From JBBUAX01 sp964409535 (lineage in GTDB: Bacteria > Patescibacteriota > Minisyncoccia > UBA6257 > 2-01-FULL-56-20): a stretch of 64,000 nt of DNA. The notes below the pieces were generated by a model. The model did no database searches, was not told the DNA's origin, and saw only the letters and a program-made list of their open reading frames with translations. This document shows, one piece after another, positions 50,774 through 59,603 of this stretch. The position numbers and the translations under genes were made by a program. How positions within the stretch are numbered: the first letter of the stretch is position 1; each line of letters begins with the position of its first letter. The stretch is taken from contig CAYPDQ010000002.1 in assembly GCA_964409535.1 (NCBI GenBank), positions 1 to 64,000 of the forward strand, given 5' to 3'.

Positions 50774-51520
50774 TTATTCGTCGGTGAAGTAGCGCACTCC
50801 GTTCCGGAATATCTGGAGCCCCGGGCCGTATGTTGGGATAGATTTTCCCGCCCGCATAAGCTTCTCCTTGAGATACGGCCAGTGCGGCAGTTGATTGAAG
50901 AACATCGCCCGCTCCGGGTGAGGCATCATGCCCAGGACCCTACCGCCATAAGCCGTGACCGCAGCTATGTTCTTGAACGAACCGTTGGGATTGGCCGGGA
51001 GATCGTGGTGCAGGCACATTTCGCCTTTCACATATACCGCCGCGATCGCCTCCGGATCCCCGAAATAGTTTCCCTCGCCGTGGGCGATAGGCAAAGAAAT
51101 GGTTTCGATCCCCGCAGTCCAGGGACTCTCGCCCCGTATCTTAAGATCAACCCAGCGGACAAGATAGCGGGCGGAGGCGTTGGGCAAAAGCGCCCCCGGA
51201 AGGAAACCCAGATTGGTGAGGATCTGGAAGCCGTTGCAAATGCCGATGACCAAGCGGTCGGAATCAAGAAAGCGGTTCAATTCTTCCCGGAGGTAGTTCT
51301 TGAGCTTGTTCGCGTACGCCTTGCCGGAACCGGTGTCGTCGCCGTAGGAAAAGCCGCCGGGAACCGCGAGTATTTGATAGCGCTTCAACCTATTCTTGTC
51401 GGCCACAAGGTCGTTTATGTGGACGATGTCCGCCGCAGCGCCCGCAAGATCGAAGGCATACTTGGTTTCGTCCTCGCAGTTCAAGCCGTATCCCGAAAGC
51501 ACCAATGCGCGCGGTTTCAT
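50774..51520 (-). CDS. purQ: FGAM synthase glutaminase subunit PurQ
   Basis: Supplies ammonia to PurSL. About 248 aa from ATG 51520: VLSGYGLNCEDET, VPGGFSYGDDTGSG, catalytic GICNGFQILTNLG (Cys) and MPHPERAM (His). The start is 1 nt after the purSL stop. A longer frame upstream is not needed. Confidence 0.95.
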   Translation of the reverse strand: MKPRALVLSGYGLNCEDETKYAFDLAGAAADIVHINDLVADKNRLKRYQILAVPGGFSYGDDTGSGKAYANKLKNYLREELNRFLDSDRLVIGICNGFQILTNLGFLPGALLPNASARYLVRWVDLKIRGESPWTAGIETISLPIAHGEGNYFGDPEAIAAVYVKGEMCLHHDLPANPNGSFKNIAAVTAYGGRVLGMMPHPERAMFFNQLPHWPYLKEKLMRAGKSIPTYGPGLQIFRNGVRYFTDE

Positions 51521-51521
51521 A

Positions 51522-54404
51522 TCAGTAATTTTTGAAAGTTGATCGATACGCAGAAAGCGCACGACCGACAGGCAGGCGAACGCTCCGCTTCTTGCCGCGT
51601 ATCACGATCTTACCTCCCGAAGCCACCTTGCCGATCCGCGCCCAAGCGTTGCCTTTCATTTTCTTCTCAAAATCGCGGCTCTTGGCGGGAGCAACACCCA
51701 CAACGACCCCTCCCTGACTTTCGGAAAAAAGATCTGCCTCCAAAGAAACGTCGATGCCCAGTTTTCCGGCTATCGCGGTTTTCGCGAGGGCAACCGCGAG
51801 CCCGCCCCGGCCGACGCTTATCGCAGAGGCGACAAGACCCTCACCTATGCACTTTTCAAGCGCCCGGTAAAGTTTAAGGTTGCGCTCTGCATCCACCTCA
51901 TCCTGCGTTTCACCCAGGACGTAAATGAGGTCGCCGGGAAACTTCAGATCAATGGAGACGGTTTTCATCACGTCGGGAATGACGCCGATGGCGGAGATAA
52001 GGAGTGTCGGCGGGACGGAGATTTTAACCGGCTTGCCCTCCGCATCGTAACCCTTGAAGTCGTTGAACATGCTGTCCTTGCCGGAGATGAAAGGCGTCCC
52101 GTAAGCGAGCGCATAGTCGTAACATGCCCGCACTGCGTCTTTGAGTTGTGCTAGGCGTTCCGGCTCGTTGGAACTGCACCAGCAGAAATTGTCCAAAAGG
52201 GCGAGATGGTCAAGATGGGCGCCAGCGGCGACGGCTGCGCGCACCGCGGTGTCCACCGCCGCAGCGGCCATGCGGTAGGGATCGGCCTCAGAATATTCCG
52301 GGAGCATTCCATAAGAAAGAACGATGCCCTTGCGAGAAGCGAAGACCGGTCGCAGAACGGTCGTATCCGCATTCACCCTGCCCCGCCCCTGAAGCGGCTT
52401 CAGAACCGAACTTGCCTGGACCTCGTGGTCGTATTGCCTGGATACGAACTCAAAGCTCGTGATCCTGGGATGCCTAAGTGCCTTGAGGAGCGTGGCGTTC
52501 GGATCGCGCGGTTTGGGGAGCGACTTAGTCGCGGAAACTGCCGCCGAGGCGGTCGTTAGACGCTTCTTTGGTCGGCCATCGTGAAGGAAAGACATTTCCA
52601 CATCCATCACCGTCCTGCCCTGGTATTTGACCACGCATCTGCCAGAAGCGGTGAAGCGGCCGATCGCTGTCGCTTCCACTCCCCGCCGCCGCATCAGATC
52701 CCGGAACTCCGGCCACTTATTCTTCGGCACCGCGAGGGTCATCCGCTCCTGGGATTCCGATATCCATATCTGCCACGGCGCGAGGCCGGGGTATTTCAAA
52801 GGGACTTTTTCCAATTCCACCAGACATCCTCCCTGCCTGCCGGCAGGCAGGCGCACTTCCTTGGCCATTTCCGCGACGGAACAGGAAAGCCCGCCTGCGC
52901 CGTTATCAGTGATGCTGTGATAAAGCCCCCTACCCCTTGCTTCCCTTATCAAGGCATCGCTCAACTTCTTCTGGGTGATGGGATCGCCGATCTGAACCGC
53001 GGTCGCAGGACTTTTGGCGTCCATCGCTTCCGAAGAAAAGGTCGCGCCGTGAATGCCGTCCTGTCCCACTCTGCCGCCCAACATAACTACGTAGTCCCCC
53101 GGCCGCGCTCGTTTCTCGTGGGAGGGTTTACCGGCGACCCGGCGCGGGATGAGACCGACCGTCCCGGCGAAGACCAGGGGCTTGCCCCGATAGCGCGGGT
53201 CAAAAAACAAAAAACCTTGAGGGGTCGGGATGCCGGAACAGTTGCCGCCGGTATTTATTCCCTGCACTACTCCCTCCATTATCCTGCGGGCGGAGAGCAT
53301 TTTCTGCTTCTTCGCGGCGTCCCGGTAAAGAACCGTTTCATCCCTGGGATCGGCGAGGCAAAATCCGTAAAGGTTCGCCACCGGCTTCGCGCCTAAACCG
53401 AAACCGATGGTGTCGCGATTCACGCCAACGATGCCGGTGACCGCGCCGCCGAAAGGATCAAGCGCGGATGGGCTGTTGTGCGTCTCCACCTTATGGGTGA
53501 CGAGATACTCGTCGTCGAACGCGATCGCGCCGGAGTTGTCCGAGAATACGGACACGCAAAAATCTTTTTTGCCTTTCCGGCGCCGGATCTCGTTCGTCGC
53601 CGCCTTGATGTAGGAACGGTAAAGGCCGCTTTCCACTTCGTCCATCGGGTCGGCGAAGATGGTGTGCTTGCAGTGTTCCGACCAGGTCTGGGCGAGGGAT
53701 TCCAGCTCAACGTCCGTGGGCATTCGCCCCCTGCGCCGGAAGTGATCCCGTATCACTTTCATGCTTTCCAAATCCAGGGCCAGAGGCCCCCGCCGGCTGC
53801 CGTCTTCGTTGCGTATCCCTTCTTTACCGATCCGGGCGAGCTCTTCGTCGCTTACTCCCAGATCGACCCTGTCTGCCGAGCCAGCTTTACGAAGTTGAAC
53901 CTTCGGGACTCGCATTCCCATCCCACCATCTCGCTTGAACTGCCGGAAGGTCTTTATCTCCGCACGCTGAATAAGCGGATTATAAAGGGAGTCCGCGATC
54001 GCTTCCGCATCTCTCCGGGAAAGTTTGCCGGAAATAAAAAACACCTGGGAGGAATACACGCCTTCGCCGTTCTTGAATTTTTTCTTCAGGAAGTCCTCTA
54101 TCGTTTCTCTCGCGGTCGCGCCGACGTTGTCGGTCACGCCGGGCAGAAATCCAATTTCCACCGCCCAAGCGAACCTCGCCGGGGCCTGGGGCTTGCCTAT
54201 CACCGCCTCTTCCACCAGTGGATTTGCGAAAAGCGGCGTAACCGATTTCAGTTGCGCCGCCGGGAGGCGTGCATCAACCACGTACGAATCCACGATGTCT
54301 ACCGACTTGACCTTCTTACCCAAACCCAGGTTCTCAAAATAGCGCCGCTTTACCTCGGCTCGCGTATCCGGAACCCGGTATTTGACGTCAATTCGTACGG
54401 CCAC
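51522..54404 (-). CDS. purL: FGAM synthase PurSL fusion (PurS-like region plus PurL)
   Basis: FGAR to FGAM. 960 aa. Residues 1-170 hold two PurS-like halves (YRVPDTRAEVKRRYFENLG; FAWAVEIGFLPGVTDNVGAT). From about 200 comes PurL: AQTWSEHCKHTIF, THKVETHNSPSALDPFGGA, HGATFSSEA, VQIGDPITQKKL, SSNEPERL. No glutaminase domain; PurQ is separate. LPAGRQG is a palindromic insertion (52832-52851). GTG start 5 nt after TAAAAT (54410-54415). Confidence 0.95.
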   Translation of the reverse strand: MAVRIDVKYRVPDTRAEVKRRYFENLGLGKKVKSVDIVDSYVVDARLPAAQLKSVTPLFANPLVEEAVIGKPQAPARFAWAVEIGFLPGVTDNVGATARETIEDFLKKKFKNGEGVYSSQVFFISGKLSRRDAEAIADSLYNPLIQRAEIKTFRQFKRDGGMGMRVPKVQLRKAGSADRVDLGVSDEELARIGKEGIRNEDGSRRGPLALDLESMKVIRDHFRRRGRMPTDVELESLAQTWSEHCKHTIFADPMDEVESGLYRSYIKAATNEIRRRKGKKDFCVSVFSDNSGAIAFDDEYLVTHKVETHNSPSALDPFGGAVTGIVGVNRDTIGFGLGAKPVANLYGFCLADPRDETVLYRDAAKKQKMLSARRIMEGVVQGINTGGNCSGIPTPQGFLFFDPRYRGKPLVFAGTVGLIPRRVAGKPSHEKRARPGDYVVMLGGRVGQDGIHGATFSSEAMDAKSPATAVQIGDPITQKKLSDALIREARGRGLYHSITDNGAGGLSCSVAEMAKEVRLPAGRQGGCLVELEKVPLKYPGLAPWQIWISESQERMTLAVPKNKWPEFRDLMRRRGVEATAIGRFTASGRCVVKYQGRTVMDVEMSFLHDGRPKKRLTTASAAVSATKSLPKPRDPNATLLKALRHPRITSFEFVSRQYDHEVQASSVLKPLQGRGRVNADTTVLRPVFASRKGIVLSYGMLPEYSEADPYRMAAAAVDTAVRAAVAAGAHLDHLALLDNFCWCSSNEPERLAQLKDAVRACYDYALAYGTPFISGKDSMFNDFKGYDAEGKPVKISVPPTLLISAIGVIPDVMKTVSIDLKFPGDLIYVLGETQDEVDAERNLKLYRALEKCIGEGLVASAISVGRGGLAVALAKTAIAGKLGIDVSLEADLFSESQGGVVVGVAPAKSRDFEKKMKGNAWARIGKVASGGKIVIRGKKRSVRLPVGRALSAYRSTFKNY
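52832..52851. repeat. In-frame palindromic repeat inside purSL
   Basis: A perfect 20-bp palindrome, CCTGCCTGCCGGCAGGCAGG, encoding LPAGRQG next to the conserved AEMAKEVR segment. Confidence 0.8.
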
Positions 54405-54489
54405 TGTTTATTTTATCGTCCAAAGACCACACGCCCGGATCCATAAGCGCCAACTCGCAACCGCCCCGGCAAAAAATGAGGTTTTTCAT
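54388..54489 (-). CDS. Small leaderless ORF before purSL
   Basis: 33 codons: MKNLIFCRGGCELALMDPGV and on. TATAAT (54496-54501) lies exactly 6 nt before the ATG. It overlaps the purSL start by 17 nt in another frame. Could be a leader peptide that couples or tunes purSL translation, or a small Cys-containing protein. No homology recognised. Confidence 0.5.
   Translation of the reverse strand: MKNLIFCRGGCELALMDPGVWSLDDKINSGRTN
54410..54415 (-). promoter_or_regulatory. -10 box of purSL
   Basis: TAAAAT, 5 nt before the GTG at 54404. No good -35 is seen. Confidence 0.5.
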
Positions 54490-54490
54490 A

Positions 54491-54518
54491 TTGGCATTAT
54501 AACACGTTATGCTACAAT
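54491..54518. promoter_or_regulatory. Divergent promoters for the small ORF and the 59-aa membrane protein
   Basis: Plus: TTGGCA (54491-54496), 16 nt, extended TGC-TACAAT (54513-54518), 6 nt to ATG 54525. Minus: TATAAT (54496-54501), 6 nt to ATG 54489. The plus -35 overlaps the minus -10 by one base, so the promoters should compete. Confidence 0.7.
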
Positions 54519-54524
54519 GGAAGC

Positions 54525-54704
54525 ATGGCTCAACTGTTCCGGGAATTCGTGTCTCTGGAAAAGCGCGTATTCGGTTTCCAGATCGGCGAGCATCTGGCTT
54601 CGGCTCTTTCCGGCTTCGTGGCCGGGGCCGTGGTCGCGACCATCATTTGGGGCGCGGCGGTCTTAATCTTTCTCGGCTATCTCGCCGCATCCCAAGTCAA
54701 TTAA
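54525..54704 (+). CDS. Small membrane protein (59 aa)
   Basis: Amphipathic N-terminus MAQLFREFVSLEKRVFGFQI, then one long hydrophobic segment (ALSGFVAGAVVATIIWGAAV and LIFLGYLAA), perhaps a hairpin of two helices. Not recognised. Leaderless; ends at a strong dyad. Confidence 0.7.
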   Translation: MAQLFREFVSLEKRVFGFQIGEHLASALSGFVAGAVVATIIWGAAVLIFLGYLAASQVN

Positions 54705-54706
54705 AC

Positions 54707-54748
54707 GGCGCGTGGTGCAAGCGGTGTTTTTTACACCTCCCACGCGCC
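54707..54748. terminator. Nested hairpin between two convergent genes
   Basis: Outer stem GGCGCGTGG (54707-54715) / CCACGCGCC (54740-54748) holds an inner GGTGT-TTTTT-ACACC hairpin. Probably a bidirectional terminator, though the T tract is in the inner loop rather than after the stem. Confidence 0.55.
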
Positions 54749-55099
54749 TCATTTGTTAGTGCCGTTCCACGGCAGGCGGAGCTGGCCCAAAGAGCAGGGG
54801 TCGCCCGGCAGGATGAGCGAGATCTGGTTCGGCTCAACTTCGGAGTCAAACCATCGAACCACGCAATCCTTGCGGAAAAAAGTTCTGGCGACCGGAAAAG
54901 AAACGTAGCGGCGCCGGTTGGTTAGAGTCCACGGGCCGCCGTTCCGCCTCTCCACTATCCGCCCCGAAAGACGCACGGTTACCGTCTCTCCTTTCGCATC
55001 CAAGGCCACGTCCGCTATCCCGCCCACCGTGAGGACACTGCCGCGCAGTTCCCACATCTGCCCGCCGACGAACCGTCGCAAGTCCGGCAAGTCAGGCAT
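54749..55099 (-). CDS. Hypothetical protein
   Basis: 116 aa, beta-rich: MPDLPDLRRFVGGQMWELRG...GIADVALDAKGETVTVRLSG...NRRRYVSFPVARTFFRKD. Not recognised. A strong Shine-Dalgarno GGAGGTG lies 6 nt before the ATG at 55099 and decides the start; a GTG at 55108 lies inside that Shine-Dalgarno. Confidence 0.65.
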   Translation of the reverse strand: MPDLPDLRRFVGGQMWELRGSVLTVGGIADVALDAKGETVTVRLSGRIVERRNGGPWTLTNRRRYVSFPVARTFFRKDCVVRWFDSEVEPNQISLILPGDPCSLGQLRLPWNGTNK

Positions 55100-55130
55100 T
55101 ATCAACACCTCCTCTATTCATGGATCGTGC

Positions 55131-55136
55131 TATAAT
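55131..55136 (+). promoter_or_regulatory. -10 box of the membrane-fusion protein gene
   Basis: Extended TGC-TATAAT, 25 nt before the ATG at 55162, so this message should have a short leader without a clear Shine-Dalgarno. Confidence 0.6.
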
Positions 55137-55161
55137 AACGCAACTGCTGCAAATTACTCCT

Positions 55162-56712
55162 ATGAAACCCTGGCGAACGGTCAAATCCCATCCCTACTGG
55201 AGCGCGGTTGTAATTTTAGCCGTGATCGGCATAGCATATTACGCTTTCTTCTCCGGCAAGAAAGCGGAGCCGCAGACGGTGGAGGTAATGCGTGGGACGG
55301 TAGTCCAGGAAGTGAGCGTCACCGGCAAGACCGTGCCGCTCACGGACGTGGAATTGTCTTTTGAAAAGCTCGGCAAGGTGATAAAAATTTACGTTGATGT
55401 CGGCGATCAAGTGAAGGAGGGCGGTCTCCTCGTGGAATTGGATAATTCCGAGCTTCTGGCCCAACTCCGGCAGGCGGAAGCGAACGTTTCTGCGGAAGAA
55501 GCCCGGCTTGCGGAGCTCAAACGGGGCAGCCGGAAGGAGGATGTAGAGATAAAAGAGGCGGAGCTGGCGAAAGCGAAACAGGACCTGGCCAATTATTATC
55601 TGAATGTCCCGACCGTGATCCAGGACGCCTACAATAAAGCCAATGACGCGGTCCGAAACCAGGTAAGCGCGCTTTTCACCGGCGACAAAGAACTGAATCC
55701 GCAACTCTCTTTCTCCGTTTCCACCACCCAGAGCGAGATTGACGCGGAGAACCAGCGCTTTGCCGCAAGCGTGGAGCTCAATCAGTGGAAAGCAGGTCTG
55801 GACAAAATAAGTTCTGCCTCGTCCCAGCTGGAAATGGACCAGGGGCTCACCCAGGCCAAAAACAGCTTACTTCTAATCCGAACGTTCCTGGACACGCTTA
55901 TGAACGCGGTTGTGAACTCAACTTCTCTTTCCGCGACCCTTCAAAACACTTATATCGCGAGCGTCACCGCCGCCCGCGCGAATGTGAACTCCTCGATAAC
56001 CTCGGCGACCGGCCAGGAGCAGACGATATCCTCCCAGAAACTGGTGGTGAAACGAGTGGAGAACGAACTGGCCCTGAAACTCGCCGGCGCTTCTGCGGAA
56101 GAGATCGCCGCGCAGGAGGCAAAAGTGGAACAGGCGCAGGCAAACGTCAGTTTGTACCGGGCGCAAGTGGCGAAGACCCGACTTTATTCCCCCATCGCCG
56201 GCACGGTGACGAAACAAGACGCAAAGGTGGGCCAAATCGTAGCAGCGAACTCCACAGTCACAACCGTCCTCTCCCAAAACCGCCTGAAGGTTGAAGCCTA
56301 TCTTCCGGAGGCGGACATGGCCAAAGTCAAAAACGGCGACCCGGCAAAAATCACCCTGGACGCATACGGCGACGAGGTCGTTTTTGAGGGCAAGGTTGCG
56401 GCGATAGACCCGGCGGAGACGGTGATAGAAGGCGTCTCCACCTACAAGACCACGATTTACTTTCTCTCCGAGGATGAAAGGATACGGCCCGGCATGACCG
56501 CGAACACGGATATATTGACCGCCAAGCGCGACGGCGCGCTCTACGTCCCCCAACGCTCGGTGGCGGCTCGGGACGGCGCGAAGTACGTCAAGATCTACCG
56601 CGACGGCGCAACGGAAGAAAGACGAGTAGAGACCGGCTTGCGCGGCTCGGACGGGAACGTTGAAATAATTTCGGGCCTGGAAGAAGGCGAGAAAATTTTG
56701 CGCCTGCCGTGA
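55162..56712 (+). CDS. Membrane fusion protein (HlyD/MacA-like)
   Basis: 516 aa. One N-terminal helix (WSAVVILAVIGIAYYAFF), barrel-lipoyl start VMRGTVVQEVSVTGKTVP, YVDVGDQVKEGGLLVELDN, a long coiled-coil hairpin (about 90-330), lipoyl second half YSPIAGTVTKQDAKVGQIVA and the beta-barrel/MPD end. Pairs with the downstream MacB-like permease (GTGA overlap). Confidence 0.93.
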   Translation: MKPWRTVKSHPYWSAVVILAVIGIAYYAFFSGKKAEPQTVEVMRGTVVQEVSVTGKTVPLTDVELSFEKLGKVIKIYVDVGDQVKEGGLLVELDNSELLAQLRQAEANVSAEEARLAELKRGSRKEDVEIKEAELAKAKQDLANYYLNVPTVIQDAYNKANDAVRNQVSALFTGDKELNPQLSFSVSTTQSEIDAENQRFAASVELNQWKAGLDKISSASSQLEMDQGLTQAKNSLLLIRTFLDTLMNAVVNSTSLSATLQNTYIASVTAARANVNSSITSATGQEQTISSQKLVVKRVENELALKLAGASAEEIAAQEAKVEQAQANVSLYRAQVAKTRLYSPIAGTVTKQDAKVGQIVAANSTVTTVLSQNRLKVEAYLPEADMAKVKNGDPAKITLDAYGDEVVFEGKVAAIDPAETVIEGVSTYKTTIYFLSEDERIRPGMTANTDILTAKRDGALYVPQRSVAARDGAKYVKIYRDGATEERRVETGLRGSDGNVEIISGLEEGEKILRLP

Positions 56713-57947
56713 ACGCTCCTGATCTCTTCCAAGAAACCAGAGTTGCTCTTTTCGCGAACAAAATGCGAGCGGGGCTCACGATCCTGGGCATCGTCGTCGG
56801 GGTGGCGGCGATAATCGTGATAATGTCCCTCGGTCGGGGAGCACAGAACCTCATCCTCGGCCAGCTCCAAGCAATCGGTTCTAAGGTGATCGCAATCGTT
56901 CCCGGCCGGGAACCGTCCGGACCGACCGACTTTCTCGCCACTTTCACCGACTCCTTGAAGGAACGCGATTTGACATCCCTGTTCAACAAAAATAACGTCC
57001 CGCACGCCGCAAGGATAATGCCCGTGGTCTTTGGCAGCCAGGTAATGGCCTACGAGAGCGAGACCTATAATCCGACGATCCTTGGCACGACGGAATTCTT
57101 CGCCGACCTCTACCGCATCTACCCGGCGGAGGGCCGGGCGTTCAGCGAAGATGAGGTGAAATCCTACGCGGACGTGGCGGTCATCGGCGAGGACGTGAAA
57201 GAAGAACTCTTTGGCGCAAGCGATGCAGTAGGTCAGAAGGTGAAAATCAAAGGCAGAAACTTCCGGGTGATCGGTGTCCTCCAAAAAGCCGGGCAGGTGT
57301 CCTTTATAAATTTTGACAAGGTCGCGTTCGTCCCCTACACCACCGCCCAGCGCTATATCTTCGGGATAAAATACTTCAACCGGATAGTAGTGGAGGCGTC
57401 GAGCGAGGAGAACGTGCCCTCCACGGTAGCGGACATTGAGGCGACCCTGCGGGAGAACCATAATATAACCGACCCGGACAAGGACGATTTTTTCGTTGAA
57501 ACTCAAGCAAGCGCTATGCAAACCGTAAGCACCATAACCACAGCGCTGACCCTGTTCCTCGCTGCGGTCGCGGCGGTATCCCTCGTCGTCGGCGGCATCG
57601 GGATAATGAACATAATGCTCGTGAGCGTTACCGAGCGCACTCACGAGATCGGCTTGCGCAAAGCTCTGGGTGCAACCTCCAGGAACATCTTGTCCCAGTT
57701 TTTACTCGAAGCCGTACTCCTCACCGGTTCGGGCGGAGTGATCGGGATAATTCTGGGCGCGCTTTTCTCCTTTGCCGCGACGTTGGTCCTCACCCAGGTA
57801 TACGGCCTGGATTGGGGCTTCACTCTGCCGCTTAACGCGGTGATTCTCGGCCTTGCGGTATCCTCCGGGATCGGCCTTATCTTCGGCATATATCCCGCAA
57901 GACAAGCGGCAAAGAAAGACCCGATCGAAGCGCTACGCTACGAATAG
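56709..57947 (+). CDS. MacB-like ABC transporter permease (FtsX fold)
   Basis: 412 aa. N-terminal helix LTILGIVVGVAAIIVIMSL, large extracytoplasmic domain (about 50-280), then three C-terminal helices with GGIGIMNIMLVSVTERTHEIGLRKALGA. It lacks the ATPase domain; a separate ATP-binding protein is expected but is not next to it. Ends at a 30-nt dyad. Confidence 0.92.
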   Translation: MNAPDLFQETRVALFANKMRAGLTILGIVVGVAAIIVIMSLGRGAQNLILGQLQAIGSKVIAIVPGREPSGPTDFLATFTDSLKERDLTSLFNKNNVPHAARIMPVVFGSQVMAYESETYNPTILGTTEFFADLYRIYPAEGRAFSEDEVKSYADVAVIGEDVKEELFGASDAVGQKVKIKGRNFRVIGVLQKAGQVSFINFDKVAFVPYTTAQRYIFGIKYFNRIVVEASSEENVPSTVADIEATLRENHNITDPDKDDFFVETQASAMQTVSTITTALTLFLAAVAAVSLVVGGIGIMNIMLVSVTERTHEIGLRKALGATSRNILSQFLLEAVLLTGSGGVIGIILGALFSFAATLVLTQVYGLDWGFTLPLNAVILGLAVSSGIGLIFGIYPARQAAKKDPIEALRYE

Positions 57948-57977
57948 TCGCCTATTTCACGATCGTAAAATAGGCGA
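57948..57977. terminator. Terminator-like dyad, 30-nt repeat copy 1
   Basis: TCGCCTATTT/AAATAGGCGA (10 bp) around an ACGATCGT core, between the convergent permease and rseP genes. A 26/30-matching copy lies at 63779-63808. Confidence 0.65.
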
Positions 57978-59048
57978 TCAATTCAAGCCGACTATATCGC
58001 GGAGCGTGACTGCAACCATCAGCAGGATCAAAAGCGCAAAACCCAGGCCATTCACCCATGCTTCCACTTTATGCGGGACAGGCGAGCCCTTGATTTTCTC
58101 GGCCAAAATAAATATGAACCGCCCGCCGTCCAGGGCCGGAAAAGGTATGAGATTCAGGACCGCGAGGTTCACAGAAATGAAGGCGAGGAGTTGAATGAAG
58201 TTCAAAATCCCGTTCTTTGCCGTTTCCTGGGCTACGGAGAAAATACCTACCGGCCCGACGATACCCTCCGGAATTTTCCCGGTTGTAACTATTCCCTTCA
58301 CCATCTCGTAAAACGCGGAAAGCGTGAGCCAGGCGATGCGCCCGGCGGCATATAGTCCGTCTTTGAGCGCGGCAAGCGGCCCGCGCGGCACGATGCCGGC
58401 AAAGACAAGCCCTACCGCACCTTCGCCTGGAGCCGTCTCCACCCTCGGCACGACTTTAAAAGTCAAGATTTCTTGAGCGCGCCGGACCTCAATACTCACT
58501 TCCCGGCCGCGGTTCTCCCCGGTGTAGGCAATGAATTCCTCCGCGGTCTTGAAATTGCGGATCATGTCCCCTGCTTTTATTCCCGCCGCCTCCGCCGGTG
58601 AACCCGCCTGCACTTGGTATACATCCAAGGTCGGGGCGGTGCCCACTATAAAAGCGCCGGAGAGCAAAAGCCAGCCCAAGATGAAATTCGCAGCCACGCC
58701 CGCGAGAATGACCACGCTTCGCCGCCACGGCGCCTGGAACATAAACAAGCGCTTTTTCTCCTCCGGCGGCAGGGCTGTGAGTTTCTCCCCCTCTCCCAAC
58801 AAGCGGTCACTCTCTCCGGCAATGCGCACGAAGCCGCCGAACGGCAGCCAGTTGAAACTGTATTCAGTTTCACCCCGAGGTTGCCGAGAGGCCCCCTTGC
58901 CGGGCCGCCAAGCAAAAATGCGCGGCGGAAAACCGAAGCCGAATTCTTCCACCTTCATCTTCATCGCCTTGGCGGCGAAAAAATGCCCGGCCTCGTGGCC
59001 GACGATCAAAAGCACCAACCCGATGATGATTAAAAGCGTAGTAAGCAT
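57978..59048 (-). CDS. rseP: RIP metalloprotease RseP
   Basis: Site-2 intramembrane protease, 356 aa. Zinc motif GHEAGHFFAAKAMK (HExxH) in the first helix, a single PDZ domain (about 135-225), and the second catalytic segment NLIPFPALDGGRF (Asp). Usually cleaves anti-sigma factors or signal-peptide remnants. End of the mreB-holB-frr-rseP operon. Confidence 0.95.
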   Translation of the reverse strand: MLTTLLIIIGLVLLIVGHEAGHFFAAKAMKMKVEEFGFGFPPRIFAWRPGKGASRQPRGETEYSFNWLPFGGFVRIAGESDRLLGEGEKLTALPPEEKKRLFMFQAPWRRSVVILAGVAANFILGWLLLSGAFIVGTAPTLDVYQVQAGSPAEAAGIKAGDMIRNFKTAEEFIAYTGENRGREVSIEVRRAQEILTFKVVPRVETAPGEGAVGLVFAGIVPRGPLAALKDGLYAAGRIAWLTLSAFYEMVKGIVTTGKIPEGIVGPVGIFSVAQETAKNGILNFIQLLAFISVNLAVLNLIPFPALDGGRFIFILAEKIKGSPVPHKVEAWVNGLGFALLILLMVAVTLRDIVGLN

Positions 59049-59051
59049 ATC

Positions 59052-59603
59052 CTACTCGGCAAGTTCTTTAATCTTGACTTCCAAGAACGACTCTATGTTT
59101 TTATTCGTTTTGTCCACCAGTTTTTGGATTTCCTCCTTCGTCCGGAAAACGTTGTCTTCGTTCAACTTCCCCTCTTCCTCCGCGGCCTTTACTTTCTTTA
59201 TCGTCTCGTCCCGCTCGTTCCGCACCGCGATCCGGGAGTTCTCGGTCATCTTCTTCACAAGCTTTTCCAGTTCCGCCCGGCGCTCGTTGGTCAAGGGAGG
59301 GAGGGATACGCGCACGATATTGCCTTCGTTCGCCACGGAAAAACCGGCTTTTGCGGCCTCAACCGCTTTGGCCACCGCCCCGACTGCGCCTTTGTCCCAG
59401 ACGTTAATCTCAATGTCCCGAGGCGGCCGGATTGCAAGCGAACCGAGTTGTTTCAGCGGCAGGGCCTGGCCGTAATAGTCAACCTTGATGTCTTCCAAAA
59501 GCCCCACCGACGGCCGGTTGCCGCGCACGCCTTGGAGTTCGGCTTTCAGATGTTCCACCGCCTGGTTCAGGCAGCTTTCCAGTTCTTTGAGTATTGTATC
59601 CAT
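59052..59603 (-). CDS. frr: Ribosome recycling factor
   Basis: 183 aa, normal length. LKAELQGVRGNRPSVGLLEDIKVDYYG, LGSLAIRPPRDIEINVWDK and the IAVRNERDETIKKVKA arm are diagnostic. It splits the post-termination ribosome with EF-G. Start overlaps the holB stop by one base; rseP follows 3 nt later. Confidence 0.97.
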   Translation of the reverse strand: MDTILKELESCLNQAVEHLKAELQGVRGNRPSVGLLEDIKVDYYGQALPLKQLGSLAIRPPRDIEINVWDKGAVGAVAKAVEAAKAGFSVANEGNIVRVSLPPLTNERRAELEKLVKKMTENSRIAVRNERDETIKKVKAAEEEGKLNEDNVFRTKEEIQKLVDKTNKNIESFLEVKIKELAE

